A stretch of 64,000 bases of DNA from Sulfitobacter sp. OXR-159 (GCF_034377145.1 NZ_CP139707.1:2864501-2928500), one strand, 5' to 3'; positions 7,990-16,152 are shown, numbered from the stretch's first letter. Program-made: numbers and translations. The notes: generated from the letters alone by a model not told the origin.

Positions 7990-8496
7990 TTAACATGACT
8001 GCCACCTTATATGGCAACGCTCTGCCAACCAGTTGATCATTCCATGAATGTCACTTTCGTCCATGAATAGATCAGCCTTTCCGCCAATGCTATCTACATC
8101 GGATAAGGTTGGGGCGATGATCTCGCTATCTATTATATCTTCGACCTGGCGGCGTGAGAGGGTGTAATCAGAAGGCATTATCTTCCTCTCAAAAACGTTC
8201 ATAATTCTGAAAAGAAGCCGGGCAAATAGCATCTGCGCCGATTGATAGTGAGTGTATTTTTCGAGAATTTGTTCAAACGCAAGCAAATCTCGCTCTGCAC
8301 TTGGCCAGTCACTCGCTCGCCCTACTGCCTCAAGTTTCTCCTGGAGGCCTTTTAGCTCCGAGTCCTCACGGTTCGAGATGAGGTATTGCAACTTATCAAT
8401 ATAGCCATTGAACAATGTCTGATTACGCATCTCTTCTTCGATGCGTTGAGCAAGCGCTGTCATCTGCGTGCCTGCCGTCGTCGCGCCTTGCTTCAC
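7990..8496 (-). CDS. ABC-3C system C-terminal-domain component (stand-alone)
   Basis: A 168-aa protein with a GTG start at 8496 preceded by GGTGGCAGG; an internal ATG at 8463 is an alternative. Its 'QTLFNGYIDKLQYLISN' and 'GLQEKLEAVGRASDWPSAE' segments and the later 'HYQSAQMLFARLLFRI' stretch match the helical C-terminal domains that identify ABC-3C systems. In most such systems this domain is fused to a toxic effector; here no effector is attached and the frame upstream is open only to about 8580 without a recognisable domain. The stop overlaps the middle-component ATG. It is the only ABC-3C gene left intact. Family call is by pattern, without a profile search. Confidence 0.65.
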   Translation of the reverse strand: MKQGATTAGTQMTALAQRIEEEMRNQTLFNGYIDKLQYLISNREDSELKGLQEKLEAVGRASDWPSAERDLLAFEQILEKYTHYQSAQMLFARLLFRIMNVFERKIMPSDYTLSRRQVEDIIDSEIIAPTLSDVDSIGGKADLFMDESDIHGMINWLAERCHIRWQSC

Positions 8497-8911
8497 CCTG
8501 CCACCTACCGTTCTGTCATCAGCACTGCCCGCGGCTCCAGCGCGGGTCGCTGCATGCCAATGTGAAGTTCTGATAGCGACTTAGCGCGAATAAACCTACG
8601 AGTTCAACGCCAGAAGCTTAGACCACCCCTCGGTTGCATGGCCCTCGTATTCCATCGCTTCACCCGAGGCCCGAGTTTCTCATGACCGGCGTGCGTGGTT
8701 TGATCCGCAATGGCAGCAGCAAGTGCGTGGTCCGCTTTGATGTGGGCGAGTCTGAGTAGAACTCGCGAAGCCATTGGCGTTTCAGTCGGCATGGAACTTT
8801 ATCTCCTAACCCGGGAATAATCTCACCTCGAAGCCACGAATGTATTTCGTCCTTCTCTTAACCGGCCAATCTACTTCCTGAAGCGCCGAATAAGGCGCCG
8901 TGGGTCTTGAC
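8497..8911. other. Intergenic stretch with no convincing gene
   Basis: About 415 bp between the ABC-3C gene and the next rightward gene. A 62-codon leftward frame (8604-8792, MPTETPMASRVLLRLAHIKA...) is present, but I do not recognise it and it has no clear ribosome-binding site. The frame upstream of the ABC-3C component's GTG stays open to about 8580 and could hide a longer N-terminus. This may be where an effector gene was lost, but nothing in the sequence shows that. Confidence 0.4.
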
Positions 8912-8931
8912 GCTGGCCGCTTTGGGCCAGC
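8912..8931 (+). promoter_or_regulatory. Hairpin leader just before the 8951 gene
   Basis: Inverted repeat GCTGGCC/GGCCAGC with a six-base loop, ending six bases before a strong AAAAGGAG ribosome-binding site. The position suggests control of translation or mRNA stability. A related GCCAGC/GCTGGC pair recurs before the next gene at 9303-9331. Confidence 0.4.
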
Positions 8932-8950
8932 ACCTAAAAGGAGATGGCCA

Positions 8951-9280
8951 ATGCCTCGTGACTTCCTTTCAACTCCCTCTCCCGCCGCCTTCGTTCTGTC
9001 CAATGCCGCTGCCCTTTGCTCGGCTGCACTGCTTTTAGGCGGCCGCGACGCAGAAGCACGCGTGCAACGCCTTATCGACGACATGTGCGTTTCATCGTCC
9101 ACGACCTCGCGTGTGCGTCGCGAACTGGACGCCATGGAGAGCCTTCTCGGGCTCGAGCATGTTCATGACCTCGATAGGATCGAGGCCGAACGGTTCGCTG
9201 CGATCGATCCCATGAGCTCCGTCATCGAAGAAATCTGCCTCTTGCTCGAAGGCCTCCGGGCCGCGCGCGCCTGGCAGTAG
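8951..9280 (+). CDS. Hypothetical protein, 109 aa
   Basis: The start is the ATG at 8951, which follows AAAAGGAGATGGCCA; a longer frame to 8900 would run through the hairpin leader. The protein starts MPRDFLSTPSPAAFVLSNAA, has an Ala/Leu-rich segment that is only weakly hydrophobic, then a charged helical C-terminal half ('DAEARVQRLIDDM', 'VRRELDAMESLLGLEHVHD'). I recognise no domain. It forms a rightward pair with the 9353 gene, separated by an attenuator-like region. High G+C and a good ribosome-binding site argue that it is a real gene, unlike the decayed island to its left. Confidence 0.65.
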   Translation: MPRDFLSTPSPAAFVLSNAAALCSAALLLGGRDAEARVQRLIDDMCVSSSTTSRVRRELDAMESLLGLEHVHDLDRIEAERFAAIDPMSSVIEEICLLLEGLRAARAWQ

Positions 9281-9286
9281 GAGCGT

Positions 9287-9339
9287 CTGGCGCATTCTGT
9301 GCGCCAGCTTGACGTGCCGAAACAGGCTGGCACTTTTTT
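9287..9339 (+). promoter_or_regulatory. Attenuator-like overlapping hairpins with T tract
   Basis: Two mutually exclusive stems can form. The first is CTGGCGCA/TGCGCCAG (9287-9307). The second is GCCAGC/GCTGGC (9303-9308 with 9326-9331), extended or replaced by GTGCC/GGCAC (9314-9318 with 9329-9333), directly followed by six T residues at 9334-9339. The T run lies just upstream of the ribosome-binding site of the 9353 gene. This is the geometry of an intrinsic terminator with a competing upstream hairpin. Confidence 0.5.
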
Positions 9340-9352
9340 CAGGAGAACACTC

Positions 9353-9748
9353 GTGAACTCGAAGACCATTCACGTCGACGTCGAACTATCCGCCGCCCGG
9401 GCAATCGCATGCCAGCGGAAATCGCGCAACGCGATCCATCCCGTGCGCGACGCTCTGCCTCTGTCGCTCCGTTTTGCGATCGATGCCACTTGCAAGTTGT
9501 CTGTCGAAGACCTCTTCATACCGCATAAACTCGACACTGCGCAGGAAGTGTTGCTGCGCCTCAAAACCCTCATTGAGGATGTAGGTGGCGTGCCTGTTAT
9601 CCACCACACGGAGGAAGGCGACCCCTACGAAACTGGCGGCTCTGAATTGGGACGCAACATTGGAATCCTGTTCAACCACCTCGACGAGATGCAGCGCAAC
9701 GCGTGGCTCGTAAGTGATCATCTTGCGGCCCGAGCCGTTATCGGATGA
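9353..9748 (+). CDS. Hypothetical protein, 131 aa
   Basis: Start chosen at the GTG at 9353, preceded by AGGAG at a normal distance; the alternative ATG at 9299 would lie inside the upstream hairpin. The protein begins MNSKTIHVDVELSAARAIAC, has a soluble mixed alpha/beta look with 'SLRFAIDATCKLSVEDLFIP' and 'EVLLRLKTLIEDVGGVPVIH', and ends near 'LFNHLDEMQRNAWLVSDHL'. No membrane segment and no domain I can name. It follows the 8951 gene in the same direction and is closed by a strong terminator at 9876-9905, so the two make a small self-contained unit. Confidence 0.65.
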   Translation: MNSKTIHVDVELSAARAIACQRKSRNAIHPVRDALPLSLRFAIDATCKLSVEDLFIPHKLDTAQEVLLRLKTLIEDVGGVPVIHHTEEGDPYETGGSELGRNIGILFNHLDEMQRNAWLVSDHLAARAVIG

Positions 9749-9875
9749 CGTAGGGTCCATCCCTCGGTAGGTCGGCCCGGGCACCTGTTCGCGGTGCCGC
9801 CGGTATAGCTCTGGCTGCCTCTCTTTGGGTTTTGCGGAGACCCGAAGACAGCACAGTTGACTGAGCAGGCAGAAT

Positions 9876-9905
9876 AAGGGGCCATGGCATCGCCATGGCC
9901 CCTTT
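9876..9905 (+). terminator. Strong intrinsic terminator after the 9353 gene
   Basis: A near-perfect 13-bp stem, AAGGGGCCATGGC paired with GCCATGGCCCCTTT around a 3-base loop, continuing into CAATTT. It closes the rightward two-gene unit. Confidence 0.8.
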
Positions 9906-10117
9906 CAATTTGGCTGAGGCACCGCTTCGACGCTCGCTGCTCGCAGCGAGGTGAGCCTGAAAGGTCACGGCAACGCGGTCCAACTACTCCAAGCTCGTTT
10001 AGTTGACCATAGGCCGCTGAAAGTCAGCCGACCTCTGCGACGATACTCTCTGCAAACCCGATTTCTTGAGTTTCGGTTTTGGGAGCTGGCTCGCCGAGCC
10101 CATATTCCTTTTGCGAC
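9906..10117. other. Intergenic stretch, nothing recognised
   Basis: About 210 bp between two terminators. I see no coding frame of typical codon use, no RNA gene and no convincing repeat, only a short GCTCGCTGCTCGCAGCGAG-like palindrome near 9937-9952. The strand use on either side is convergent. Confidence 0.5.
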
Positions 10118-10149
10118 CAAAAAGACCACCGGGAAACATCCCGGTGGTC
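10118..10149 (-). terminator. Intrinsic terminator of nrdJ
   Basis: Read leftward, an 11-bp stem GACCACCGGGA/TCCCGGTGGTC with a short TGTT-type loop is followed immediately by TTTTT. It lies about 80 bp beyond the nrdJ stop codon and in the right orientation. Confidence 0.85.
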
Positions 10150-10231
10150 AATAAGTGCTTTCATAATGGTCAACAATTCACGCGGAATGGACTTTAATTG
10201 CTTTCAGTCTCAACTACTAGGCAGTCCAAAA

Positions 10232-12511
10232 TCACCCACACTTACTATGCCCACAGCTCCCACAAGTCATGCACCCCTCGACCATTCGCATGTCGAACTG
10301 GCCGCAAGACGGGCATGACTTGCCACGCGGCGCATCGAGGCCGACGACCTTCGCCTGCGGGTCAGTTTTCAGGCCCATGCCCTCGCCCGCGATGAAGCCG
10401 GTGGCGATCATATGGCGCTCGATCACGCCGCCGATGGCCGCGAGGATGGAGGGGATGTATTTGCCCTGCATCCATGCCCCACCGCGCGGGTCGAAGACAG
10501 CCTTGAGTTCCTCAACCACAAAGGACACGTCACCACCACGGCGGAACACGGCAGAGACCATCCGCGTCAGCGCCACGGTCCAGGCGAAATGCTCCATGTT
10601 CTTGGAGTTGATGAAGACCTCAAAGGGGCGACGGTGGCCGTTCAGCACGATATCGTTGATGGTGATGTAGAGCGCGTGCTCACTGTCGGGCCATTTGACC
10701 TTGTAGGTGTTGCCCTCCAACTCGGCCGGACGGTCCAGCGGGTCGGACATATAGACGATCTCGCCGCCCTCGCTGACCTGATCGGGGCTGTCGGCGGGGG
10801 CCTTGTCGGTCTTCTCCGACGAGACGCTCAGGACCGAACCGGTCACGTCGTTGGGGCGGTAGGTGGTGCAGCCTTTGCAGCCCGTATCCCACGCCTGCAT
10901 ATAGACGTCCTTGAAGGCATCGAAGGAGATATCTTCGGGGCAGTTGATGGTCTTGGAGATCGAACTGTCGATCCATTTCTGCGCCGCGGCCTGCATCTTG
11001 ACGTGGTCGGCGGGTGGCAGAGTCTGGGCGTTGACGAAATAGTCGGGCAGTGGCGTGTCGCCCTTCAACTCGCGCCACATTTGCACGGCGTAGTCGACAA
11101 CCTCTTCCTCGGTCCGGCTGCCGTCTTTCTGCAGCACCTTACGGGTGTAGGCATAGGCAAAGACCGGCTCGATCCCAGAGCTTACGTTGCCCGCATAAAG
11201 GCTGATCGTGCCGGTGGGCGCGATCGAGGTCAGCAGCGCGTTGCGGATGCCGTGTTCGCGGATCGCATCGCGCACATCGTCGTCCATCTGCATCATGGTG
11301 CCGGAGGCGAGGAACTTTTCGGCATCGAAGAGCGGGAAGGCCCCCTTCTCTTTCGCCAGTTCCACGCTCGCCAGATAGGAGGCGCGGGCGATGGCTTTGA
11401 GCCATGCCTCGGTCTGCGCCGCCGCCTCGTCGGAGCCATAGCGCAGGCCGACCATCAAGAGCGCATCGGCAAGGCCGGTGACACCCAGACCGATGCGGCG
11501 CTTGTTCTGCGCCTCAGCGGCCTGTTCGGGCAGCGGGAAGTTCGACACGTCGACGACGTTGTCCATCATGCGGACGGCGGTGGCGACAAGCTCGCTCATC
11601 GCATCTTGGTCAAGATGGGCGTCGTCTTCGAAAGGCTGCGCGACCAGACGCGCGAGGTTGATCGAACCTAGCAGACAGGCGCCATAGGGCGGCAGCGGCT
11701 GCTCGCCACAGGGGTTGGTGGCGGCAATGGTCTCGCAATAGTTCAGGTTGTTGGCGGCGTTGATGCGGTCGATGAAGATCACGCCCGGCTCGGCATAATC
11801 ATAGGTCGCCTGCATGATCTTGTTCCACAGGTCGCGCGCTTGCACGGTCTTATAGACCTTGCCGCCGAAAACGAGGTCCCACGAGCCGTCGGCCTTCACA
11901 GCCTCCATGAAGGGGTCGGTGACCAGCACGGACATGTTGAACATGCGCAAACGCGCGGGGTCGGACTTGGCGGCGATGAAATCCTCTACATCCGGGTGGT
12001 CGCAGCGCATGGTCGCCATCATCGCGCCGCGACGCGAGCCTGCGGACATGATGGTGCGGCACATCGCGTCCCAGACATCCATAAAGGACAGCGGGCCCGA
12101 GGCATCTGCCGATACGCCCAGCACATCCGCGCCGCGTGGACGAATGGTGGAGAAATCATAGCCGATTCCCCCGCCCTGCTGCATGGTCAATGCAGCCTCT
12201 TTCAGCATGTCAAAGATACCCGACATGCTGTCGGGCACGGTGCCCATGACGAAGCAGTTGAACAGGGTCACGCGGCGCGCGGTGCCCGCGCCTGCGGTGA
12301 TGCGGCCAGCGGGGAGGTATTTGAAATCCTCCAGCGCGTTGAAAAACTTGTCTTCCCAAACATCCGCCTTCGATTCGACCTGCGCGAGGTCGCGGGCGAT
12401 ACGGCGCCATGTGTCCTCTACCGTGACGTCCTTGGCGGTGCCATCGGCCCCTTTAAAACGGTATTTCATATCCCAGATTTGTTCGGCGATCGGGGCGGTA
12501 AAGCGGGACAT
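10232..12511 (-). CDS. nrdJ: Adenosylcobalamin-dependent (class II) ribonucleoside-diphosphate reductase
   Basis: A 759-aa protein starting at the ATG at 12511 (MSRFTAPIAEQIWDMKYRF). It reduces ribonucleotides to deoxyribonucleotides using adenosylcobalamin to make the radical, so needs no oxygen and no R2 subunit. Visible are the substrate loop 'MQQGGGIGYDFSTIRPRG', the active-site 'TNPCGEQPL' with the radical Cys and Glu, 'SIAPTGTISL', and the C-terminal redox tail 'CPSCG...CMTCGSCGHSKCG' that re-reduces the active site and binds zinc. Length is normal for the alphaproteobacterial NrdJ type. It is monocistronic, with a strong terminator downstream and NrdR-box-like sites upstream. It ties the cell's DNA synthesis to vitamin B12. 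Confidence 0.96.
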   Translation of the reverse strand: MSRFTAPIAEQIWDMKYRFKGADGTAKDVTVEDTWRRIARDLAQVESKADVWEDKFFNALEDFKYLPAGRITAGAGTARRVTLFNCFVMGTVPDSMSGIFDMLKEAALTMQQGGGIGYDFSTIRPRGADVLGVSADASGPLSFMDVWDAMCRTIMSAGSRRGAMMATMRCDHPDVEDFIAAKSDPARLRMFNMSVLVTDPFMEAVKADGSWDLVFGGKVYKTVQARDLWNKIMQATYDYAEPGVIFIDRINAANNLNYCETIAATNPCGEQPLPPYGACLLGSINLARLVAQPFEDDAHLDQDAMSELVATAVRMMDNVVDVSNFPLPEQAAEAQNKRRIGLGVTGLADALLMVGLRYGSDEAAAQTEAWLKAIARASYLASVELAKEKGAFPLFDAEKFLASGTMMQMDDDVRDAIREHGIRNALLTSIAPTGTISLYAGNVSSGIEPVFAYAYTRKVLQKDGSRTEEEVVDYAVQMWRELKGDTPLPDYFVNAQTLPPADHVKMQAAAQKWIDSSISKTINCPEDISFDAFKDVYMQAWDTGCKGCTTYRPNDVTGSVLSVSSEKTDKAPADSPDQVSEGGEIVYMSDPLDRPAELEGNTYKVKWPDSEHALYITINDIVLNGHRRPFEVFINSKNMEHFAWTVALTRMVSAVFRRGGDVSFVVEELKAVFDPRGGAWMQGKYIPSILAAIGGVIERHMIATGFIAGEGMGLKTDPQAKVVGLDAPRGKSCPSCGQFDMRMVEGCMTCGSCGHSKCG

Positions 12512-12635
12512 ACAACGGTTCCTTTGAGTCGTGAGGGCAGCACGAATGCGACTTAAGAGTTGGCATCGATACAACATGAAGGGCCGATTTCTCAACGCCC
12601 AAAATGCACATCTACGGGAATTTATTCTTCAGTCT

Positions 12636-12682
12636 ACCACAATACCTTGCTAGCTCCGAAGGGGAAACTACTATATAGAGGT
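12636..12682. promoter_or_regulatory. Tandem NrdR-box-like sites upstream of nrdJ
   Basis: Two imperfect 16-bp palindromic motifs, ACCACAATACCTTGCT (12636-12651) and ACTACTATATAGAGGT (12667-12682), resemble the NrdR consensus ACAC-A/T-rich-GTGT. They are separated by 15 bp, 31 bp start to start, the three-helical-turn spacing usual for paired NrdR boxes. They lie in the divergent region before nrdJ, 125-170 bp from its start codon. NrdR represses ribonucleotide reductase genes when dATP/ATP levels signal sufficiency. Match quality of the first box is modest. Confidence 0.55.
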
Positions 12683-12712
12683 GTATTCTCGGGCAGCACT
12701 GCGGGGGAACTT

Positions 12713-13144
12713 TTGGATAACTACATCAATCTAATCAAACTTTCGGTCGGCACCGAAGGCGTCGAGAGCCTCGCCAAATGGCAGGCGCGTAAGGACGTGC
12801 GGACCAAGGACGGTCTGCCGCGCCATGTGACCCGCATGTGGCCCAAGCGCGAGGCCGAGATTCTCAACGGCGGCTCGATCTATTGGGTCATCAAAGGCGT
12901 CATCCAAGCCCGCCAGCGCATTATCCGCCTAGAGGAGATCACCCGCGCCGACGGCATCCGCCGCTGCGCCATCGTGCTCGACCCTGAGATCATCCGCACC
13001 CAAAACAGCCTGCGCCGCGCGTTCCAAGGCTGGCGCTACCTCAAACCCGAGGACGCGCCCCCCGACCTGCCCGAGGGCCGCGAGGCCGAGGCGGAACTGC
13101 CTGTGGAGCTGAACCGCGCTCTGGCCGAGATCGGCGTGCTCTGA
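12713..13144 (+). CDS. DUF1489 family protein
   Basis: A 143-aa protein beginning at a TTG at 12713 (MDNYINLIKLSVGTEGVESL). This start is chosen because DUF1489 proteins begin at 'INLIKLSVG' and because a GGGGGAAC ribosome-binding sequence sits in front of it. The longer frame to 12560 would run through the NrdR-like boxes. Family features include 'RTKDGLPRHVTRMWPKR', 'GGSIYWVIKGVIQARQRI', 'RCAIVLDPEIIRT' and 'AFQGWRYLKPEDAPPDL'. The family is confined largely to alphaproteobacteria and its function is unknown. It is divergent from nrdJ and convergent with the acyl-CoA synthetase gene three bases away. Confidence 0.88.
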   Translation: MDNYINLIKLSVGTEGVESLAKWQARKDVRTKDGLPRHVTRMWPKREAEILNGGSIYWVIKGVIQARQRIIRLEEITRADGIRRCAIVLDPEIIRTQNSLRRAFQGWRYLKPEDAPPDLPEGREAEAELPVELNRALAEIGVL

Positions 13145-13147
13145 GCC

Positions 13148-14968
13148 TCACGCAGCGTAGAGCGCTTCGATCTGGTCGCCGTAGAGTTCGTAGATTTTGG
13201 CCCGGCGCACCTTCATCGTCGCAGTCACCTCTCCGTCGTCGTGATCAAGCTCCTTGCGCATCAGCCAGACCTTCTTGACCTGCTCGACCCGAGCCAGATC
13301 GCGGTTCTGCTTGGCCACCTCAGCGTCGATCAATTCTTGCACCTTGGGATGCTCAGCGAGCGAGCGGAAGGTGGTATAGGCAATCCCCTGCCCCTCGGCC
13401 CAGAGCCGCACGGTGTCCATGTCGATCTGCACCAGCGCCGTCACATAGGGCCGCTTGTCGGCCACGGCCACGACCTCTTTGATGAAGGGGCTGGCCTTGA
13501 TGACATTCTCAATATGCGCGGGCGCAAGGTTCTTGCCCGCCGCGTTGATCATGATGTCCTTTTTGCGGTCGATCAGGGTGATCGAGCCATCGGCCTCCTC
13601 GCGCCCCACATCGCCTGTGTGCAGCCAGCCGTCCTGAATGGTCTCGGCGGTGGCTTTGGGGTTCTTGTAATAGCCCTTGAAAATGGTCCCGCCCGAGAAC
13701 AGCACCTCGCCATCCTCGGCGATGCGGGTGCGCACGCCGCTGACCGGAAAGCCGATGCGCCCGTCGCATTGGCCCCATGATTTCTGGATCGTGCCCACGC
13801 CCGAGGTTTCGGACATGCCCCATGCCTCACGGATATTGACCCCGATGCCGCGCATAAAGCCCAGAAGCTCGGCGCTGATCGGCGCGGCGGCAGAGATCGC
13901 GAAACTCGTGCGCCCCAGTCCCAGATAGCTGCGGATGTGCCGGTAGACGAGCGTATCCCAAAAGGCATGCGCCATGCGGTCCCCCGCGCTCCACTTGTCG
14001 CGCCGGATCATGCCGCGCCGCTGTGCGCCTTTCAGCGCCATCAACGTCATCGGCCCCTTGATCCGCCCGGCGGTCTGCGCCTGCACCAGCACCCCCGCTT
14101 GCATCTTCTCCCAAATTCGCGGCACGCCAAAGAAGACCTGCGGCGCGACCTCGCGCAGATCAAGGGTGATGGTCCGAAGGCTCTCGCCAAAATTCATCAC
14201 GAATTGCTGCGCCAGCCCGTTGATCACCGTCACCGCCTGTTCGGCGATGTGGCACAGCGGCAGATAGCTCAGCACATCCGTCCCGGGCGGGTAGTCCCCG
14301 AAGACATCGCGCGCCACACCCACGCCCGCGTGGATATTGCCGTAAGAAATCTCCGCCGCCTTGGGCAGCCCGGTGGAGCCGGAGGTGAAAACCATCATCG
14401 CCGTATCATCCGGCTCTATCCCTGCCTGCCGCGCGCGCAGATCGTCGGCGAGACCCGAACGCCGCGCCCGGCCCCGCTCAAGCAGGTCGTCGAAACTGAT
14501 CAGCCCCAGCAGATCCTCGCCCCGCGTGCCCTTGGGGTTGAAAATCACCAACTGCCGCAACTGCGGCACCCGGTCGCCCAGTTCCTTGATCTTGTCCAGC
14601 TGCTCCTGATCTTCGATGAACAGCACCGTGGTATCGGAGGCATTCACCAGATGCTCCAGTTCCGCCGCCGGGCTGGTGGGATACATGCCCACGACCACCC
14701 CCGCCGCCGCATTGATGCCGAACTGCGCTTGCACCCATTCGCTGCGGTTCTCGCTAAGGATGCCGACATGATCGCCCGTGTTCAGCCCCAGATCGACCAG
14801 CCCTGCGGCGGTGGCCTGCATGATCTCTTGCAGCCCCTCCCAGGTGATCTCGTTCCAGATGCCGAACTCCTTTTGCCGCATCGCCACCCCGTTGGGGCGG
14901 TTCTTGGCATGGTTGTGCACCATGCGGACCAGCGGCGCGAAGTCACCCTTGAACTCGTCGAATGCCAT
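13148..14968 (-). CDS. AMP-forming acyl-CoA synthetase (long-chain fatty acid-CoA ligase type)
   Basis: A 606-aa adenylate-forming ligase that activates a carboxylic acid to its CoA thioester. It has the AMP-binding P-loop 'MVFTSGSTGLPKAAEISYG' near residue 190, 'EAWGMSETSGVGT' (adenine-binding motif) and 'GWLHTGDVGREE', followed by 'DRKKDIMINAAGKNLAP' at the hinge to the C-terminal domain. The length and the 'NIREAWGMSE' motif fit the FadD15-like/FACL group. It belongs to the end of the liv-type ABC operon but is now separated from livF by an IS630 element; its own ribosome-binding site (GGGAGGTC) survives directly beside the insertion. Substrate uncertain: a branched or aromatic acid imported by the transporter is plausible. 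Confidence 0.88.
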   Translation of the reverse strand: MAFDEFKGDFAPLVRMVHNHAKNRPNGVAMRQKEFGIWNEITWEGLQEIMQATAAGLVDLGLNTGDHVGILSENRSEWVQAQFGINAAAGVVVGMYPTSPAAELEHLVNASDTTVLFIEDQEQLDKIKELGDRVPQLRQLVIFNPKGTRGEDLLGLISFDDLLERGRARRSGLADDLRARQAGIEPDDTAMMVFTSGSTGLPKAAEISYGNIHAGVGVARDVFGDYPPGTDVLSYLPLCHIAEQAVTVINGLAQQFVMNFGESLRTITLDLREVAPQVFFGVPRIWEKMQAGVLVQAQTAGRIKGPMTLMALKGAQRRGMIRRDKWSAGDRMAHAFWDTLVYRHIRSYLGLGRTSFAISAAAPISAELLGFMRGIGVNIREAWGMSETSGVGTIQKSWGQCDGRIGFPVSGVRTRIAEDGEVLFSGGTIFKGYYKNPKATAETIQDGWLHTGDVGREEADGSITLIDRKKDIMINAAGKNLAPAHIENVIKASPFIKEVVAVADKRPYVTALVQIDMDTVRLWAEGQGIAYTTFRSLAEHPKVQELIDAEVAKQNRDLARVEQVKKVWLMRKELDHDDGEVTATMKVRRAKIYELYGDQIEALYAA

Positions 14969-14982
14969 GGCGGACCTCCCTA

Positions 14983-16152
14983 GTGTTCTCCACCTGACAG
15001 GAGATTCCCATCGGCAACGTGATGTGCCATATTTGAGGCATGAGACGCCATGACATCTGCCTTTACCTTGGCCCCGCCGACCGTACTGAGCTTCAAGCCC
15101 TGATCAGCAACCGCAACACTGCGCGCAAGCTTGTCTGGCGGGCCGAGATCGTCCTGGCCACAGCGGACGGTCATGGCACGTTCGAGATTATGCGACGCGC
15201 GGGCACGTCGAAACCCACGGTCTGGCGCTGGCAGCAGCGGTATCTCGATGAGGGCGTGGCCGGTCTCAAGCGTGACAAGACGCGACCCTCGCGGGTGCCG
15301 CCTTTGCCCGTGGAAACAAGGCTGAAGGTGATCGCCAAGACGGTGCAGGAAACCCCGCCCAATGCAACGCACTGGAGCCGCGCGCTAATGGCCGAAGCCA
15401 TGGGCATCTCGCCGTCGAGCGTCGGCCGCATCTGGGCAGAAGCTGGCTTGAAGCCGCATCTCACGAAGGGGTTCAAGGTCTCGAACGACCCAAAGTTCGA
15501 GGAGAAGGTCACCGATATCGTCGGGCTCTACCTCGACCCGCCAGACCGTGCCGTGGTGCTCTGCGTCGATGAGAAATCCCAGATCCAGGCGCTGGATCGC
15601 ACCCAGCCCGGACTGCCGCTCAAGAAGGGCCGTGCCGCGACCGTAACGCACGATTACAAACGCCATGGCACGACCACGCTGTTTGCTGCGCTGGATGTGA
15701 AATCAGGCACCGTCATTGGCGATTGCATGCCACGCCATCGTGCGCAGGAGTTCCTGAAATTCCTCCGACAGATCGACAAGGCTGTGCCCACGCGGCGCGA
15801 TGTGCATCTGGTGCTCGACAACTACGCCACCCACAAGACGCCTGAGGTAAAGGCCTGGCTCGAAAAGCATCCGCGCTTCAAGCTGCACTTCACGCCCACC
15901 AGCGCGTCATGGCTGAACCTGGTGGAGCGCTTCTTTGCCGAGATCACATCAAGGCGCATCCGGCGCGGCAGCTATTCCAGCGTCGATGATCTTGAGGCCG
16001 CGATCTACGACTATCTGGCCCACCACAACGAGAAGCCAAGGCCCTTCAAATGGACCAAAACCGCAGAGGATATCCTCACCCGGGAACGTCGCGCGCTGGA
16101 CAAGCTCGATGAAACTCGCGGAAACAGGTAGGAAGTGTCAGACTCAGAGCAC
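14983..16152 (+). mobile_element. IS630-family insertion sequence inserted in the livF stop codon
   Basis: A 1170-bp element flanked by TA at 14981-14982 and 16153-16154, the IS630/mariner target duplication. Including the TA, the ends read inward TAGTGTTCTCCACCTGACA and TAGTGCTCTGAGTCTGACA, identical at 14 of 19 positions. It carries one intact transposase. The insertion lies between livF and the acyl-CoA synthetase gene of the same leftward operon; the element's first base restores the TAG stop of livF. Confidence 0.9.
15040..16131 (+). CDS. IS630-family transposase
   Basis: A 363-aa DDE transposase. The N-terminal helix-turn-helix region contains 'RRAGTSKPTVWRWQQRYLDE', followed by a second HTH 'MAEAMGISPSSVGRIWAEAG'. 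Catalytic motifs are visible: 'VVLCVDEKSQIQALDRTQ' (first Asp), 'VHLVLDNYATHKTPEV' (second Asp) and 'SASWLNLVERFFAEIT' (Glu). The frame is complete within the element and opposite in direction to the surrounding operon, so its transcription would run against the liv genes. Probably still active. Confidence 0.94.
   Translation: MRRHDICLYLGPADRTELQALISNRNTARKLVWRAEIVLATADGHGTFEIMRRAGTSKPTVWRWQQRYLDEGVAGLKRDKTRPSRVPPLPVETRLKVIAKTVQETPPNATHWSRALMAEAMGISPSSVGRIWAEAGLKPHLTKGFKVSNDPKFEEKVTDIVGLYLDPPDRAVVLCVDEKSQIQALDRTQPGLPLKKGRAATVTHDYKRHGTTTLFAALDVKSGTVIGDCMPRHRAQEFLKFLRQIDKAVPTRRDVHLVLDNYATHKTPEVKAWLEKHPRFKLHFTPTSASWLNLVERFFAEITSRRIRRGSYSSVDDLEAAIYDYLAHHNEKPRPFKWTKTAEDILTRERRALDKLDETRGNR

Larger units (their letters stand above)
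5790..7996 (-). pseudogene. ABC-3C system middle component, split by an IS1380-type element
   Basis: The 5' part (7996-7667) starts at the ATG overlapping the upstream gene's stop (ATGTTAA) and reads MLNISYSAAYDPYHTAFRF, then 'WLRISDFYLCFP', the pattern I recognise in ABC-3C middle components. The 3' part (6026-5790) ends in 'GPGGLKDRSGLEEYQYDTV'. Removing 6031-7666 and one copy of the CAGC duplication rejoins the two parts in frame (...ALISL-SALSKKD...), giving about 188 aa, a normal size. A longer start at 8017 is possible. Middle components bridge the ATPase and the C-terminal-domain/effector protein. In its present state the gene is inactivated. Confidence 0.82.

Noticed and set aside
8604..8792. 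62-codon leftward frame upstream of the ABC-3C component
   Set aside because: No recognisable family, no ribosome-binding site and no overlap with neighbours. It might be a relic of an effector gene but nothing supports this.
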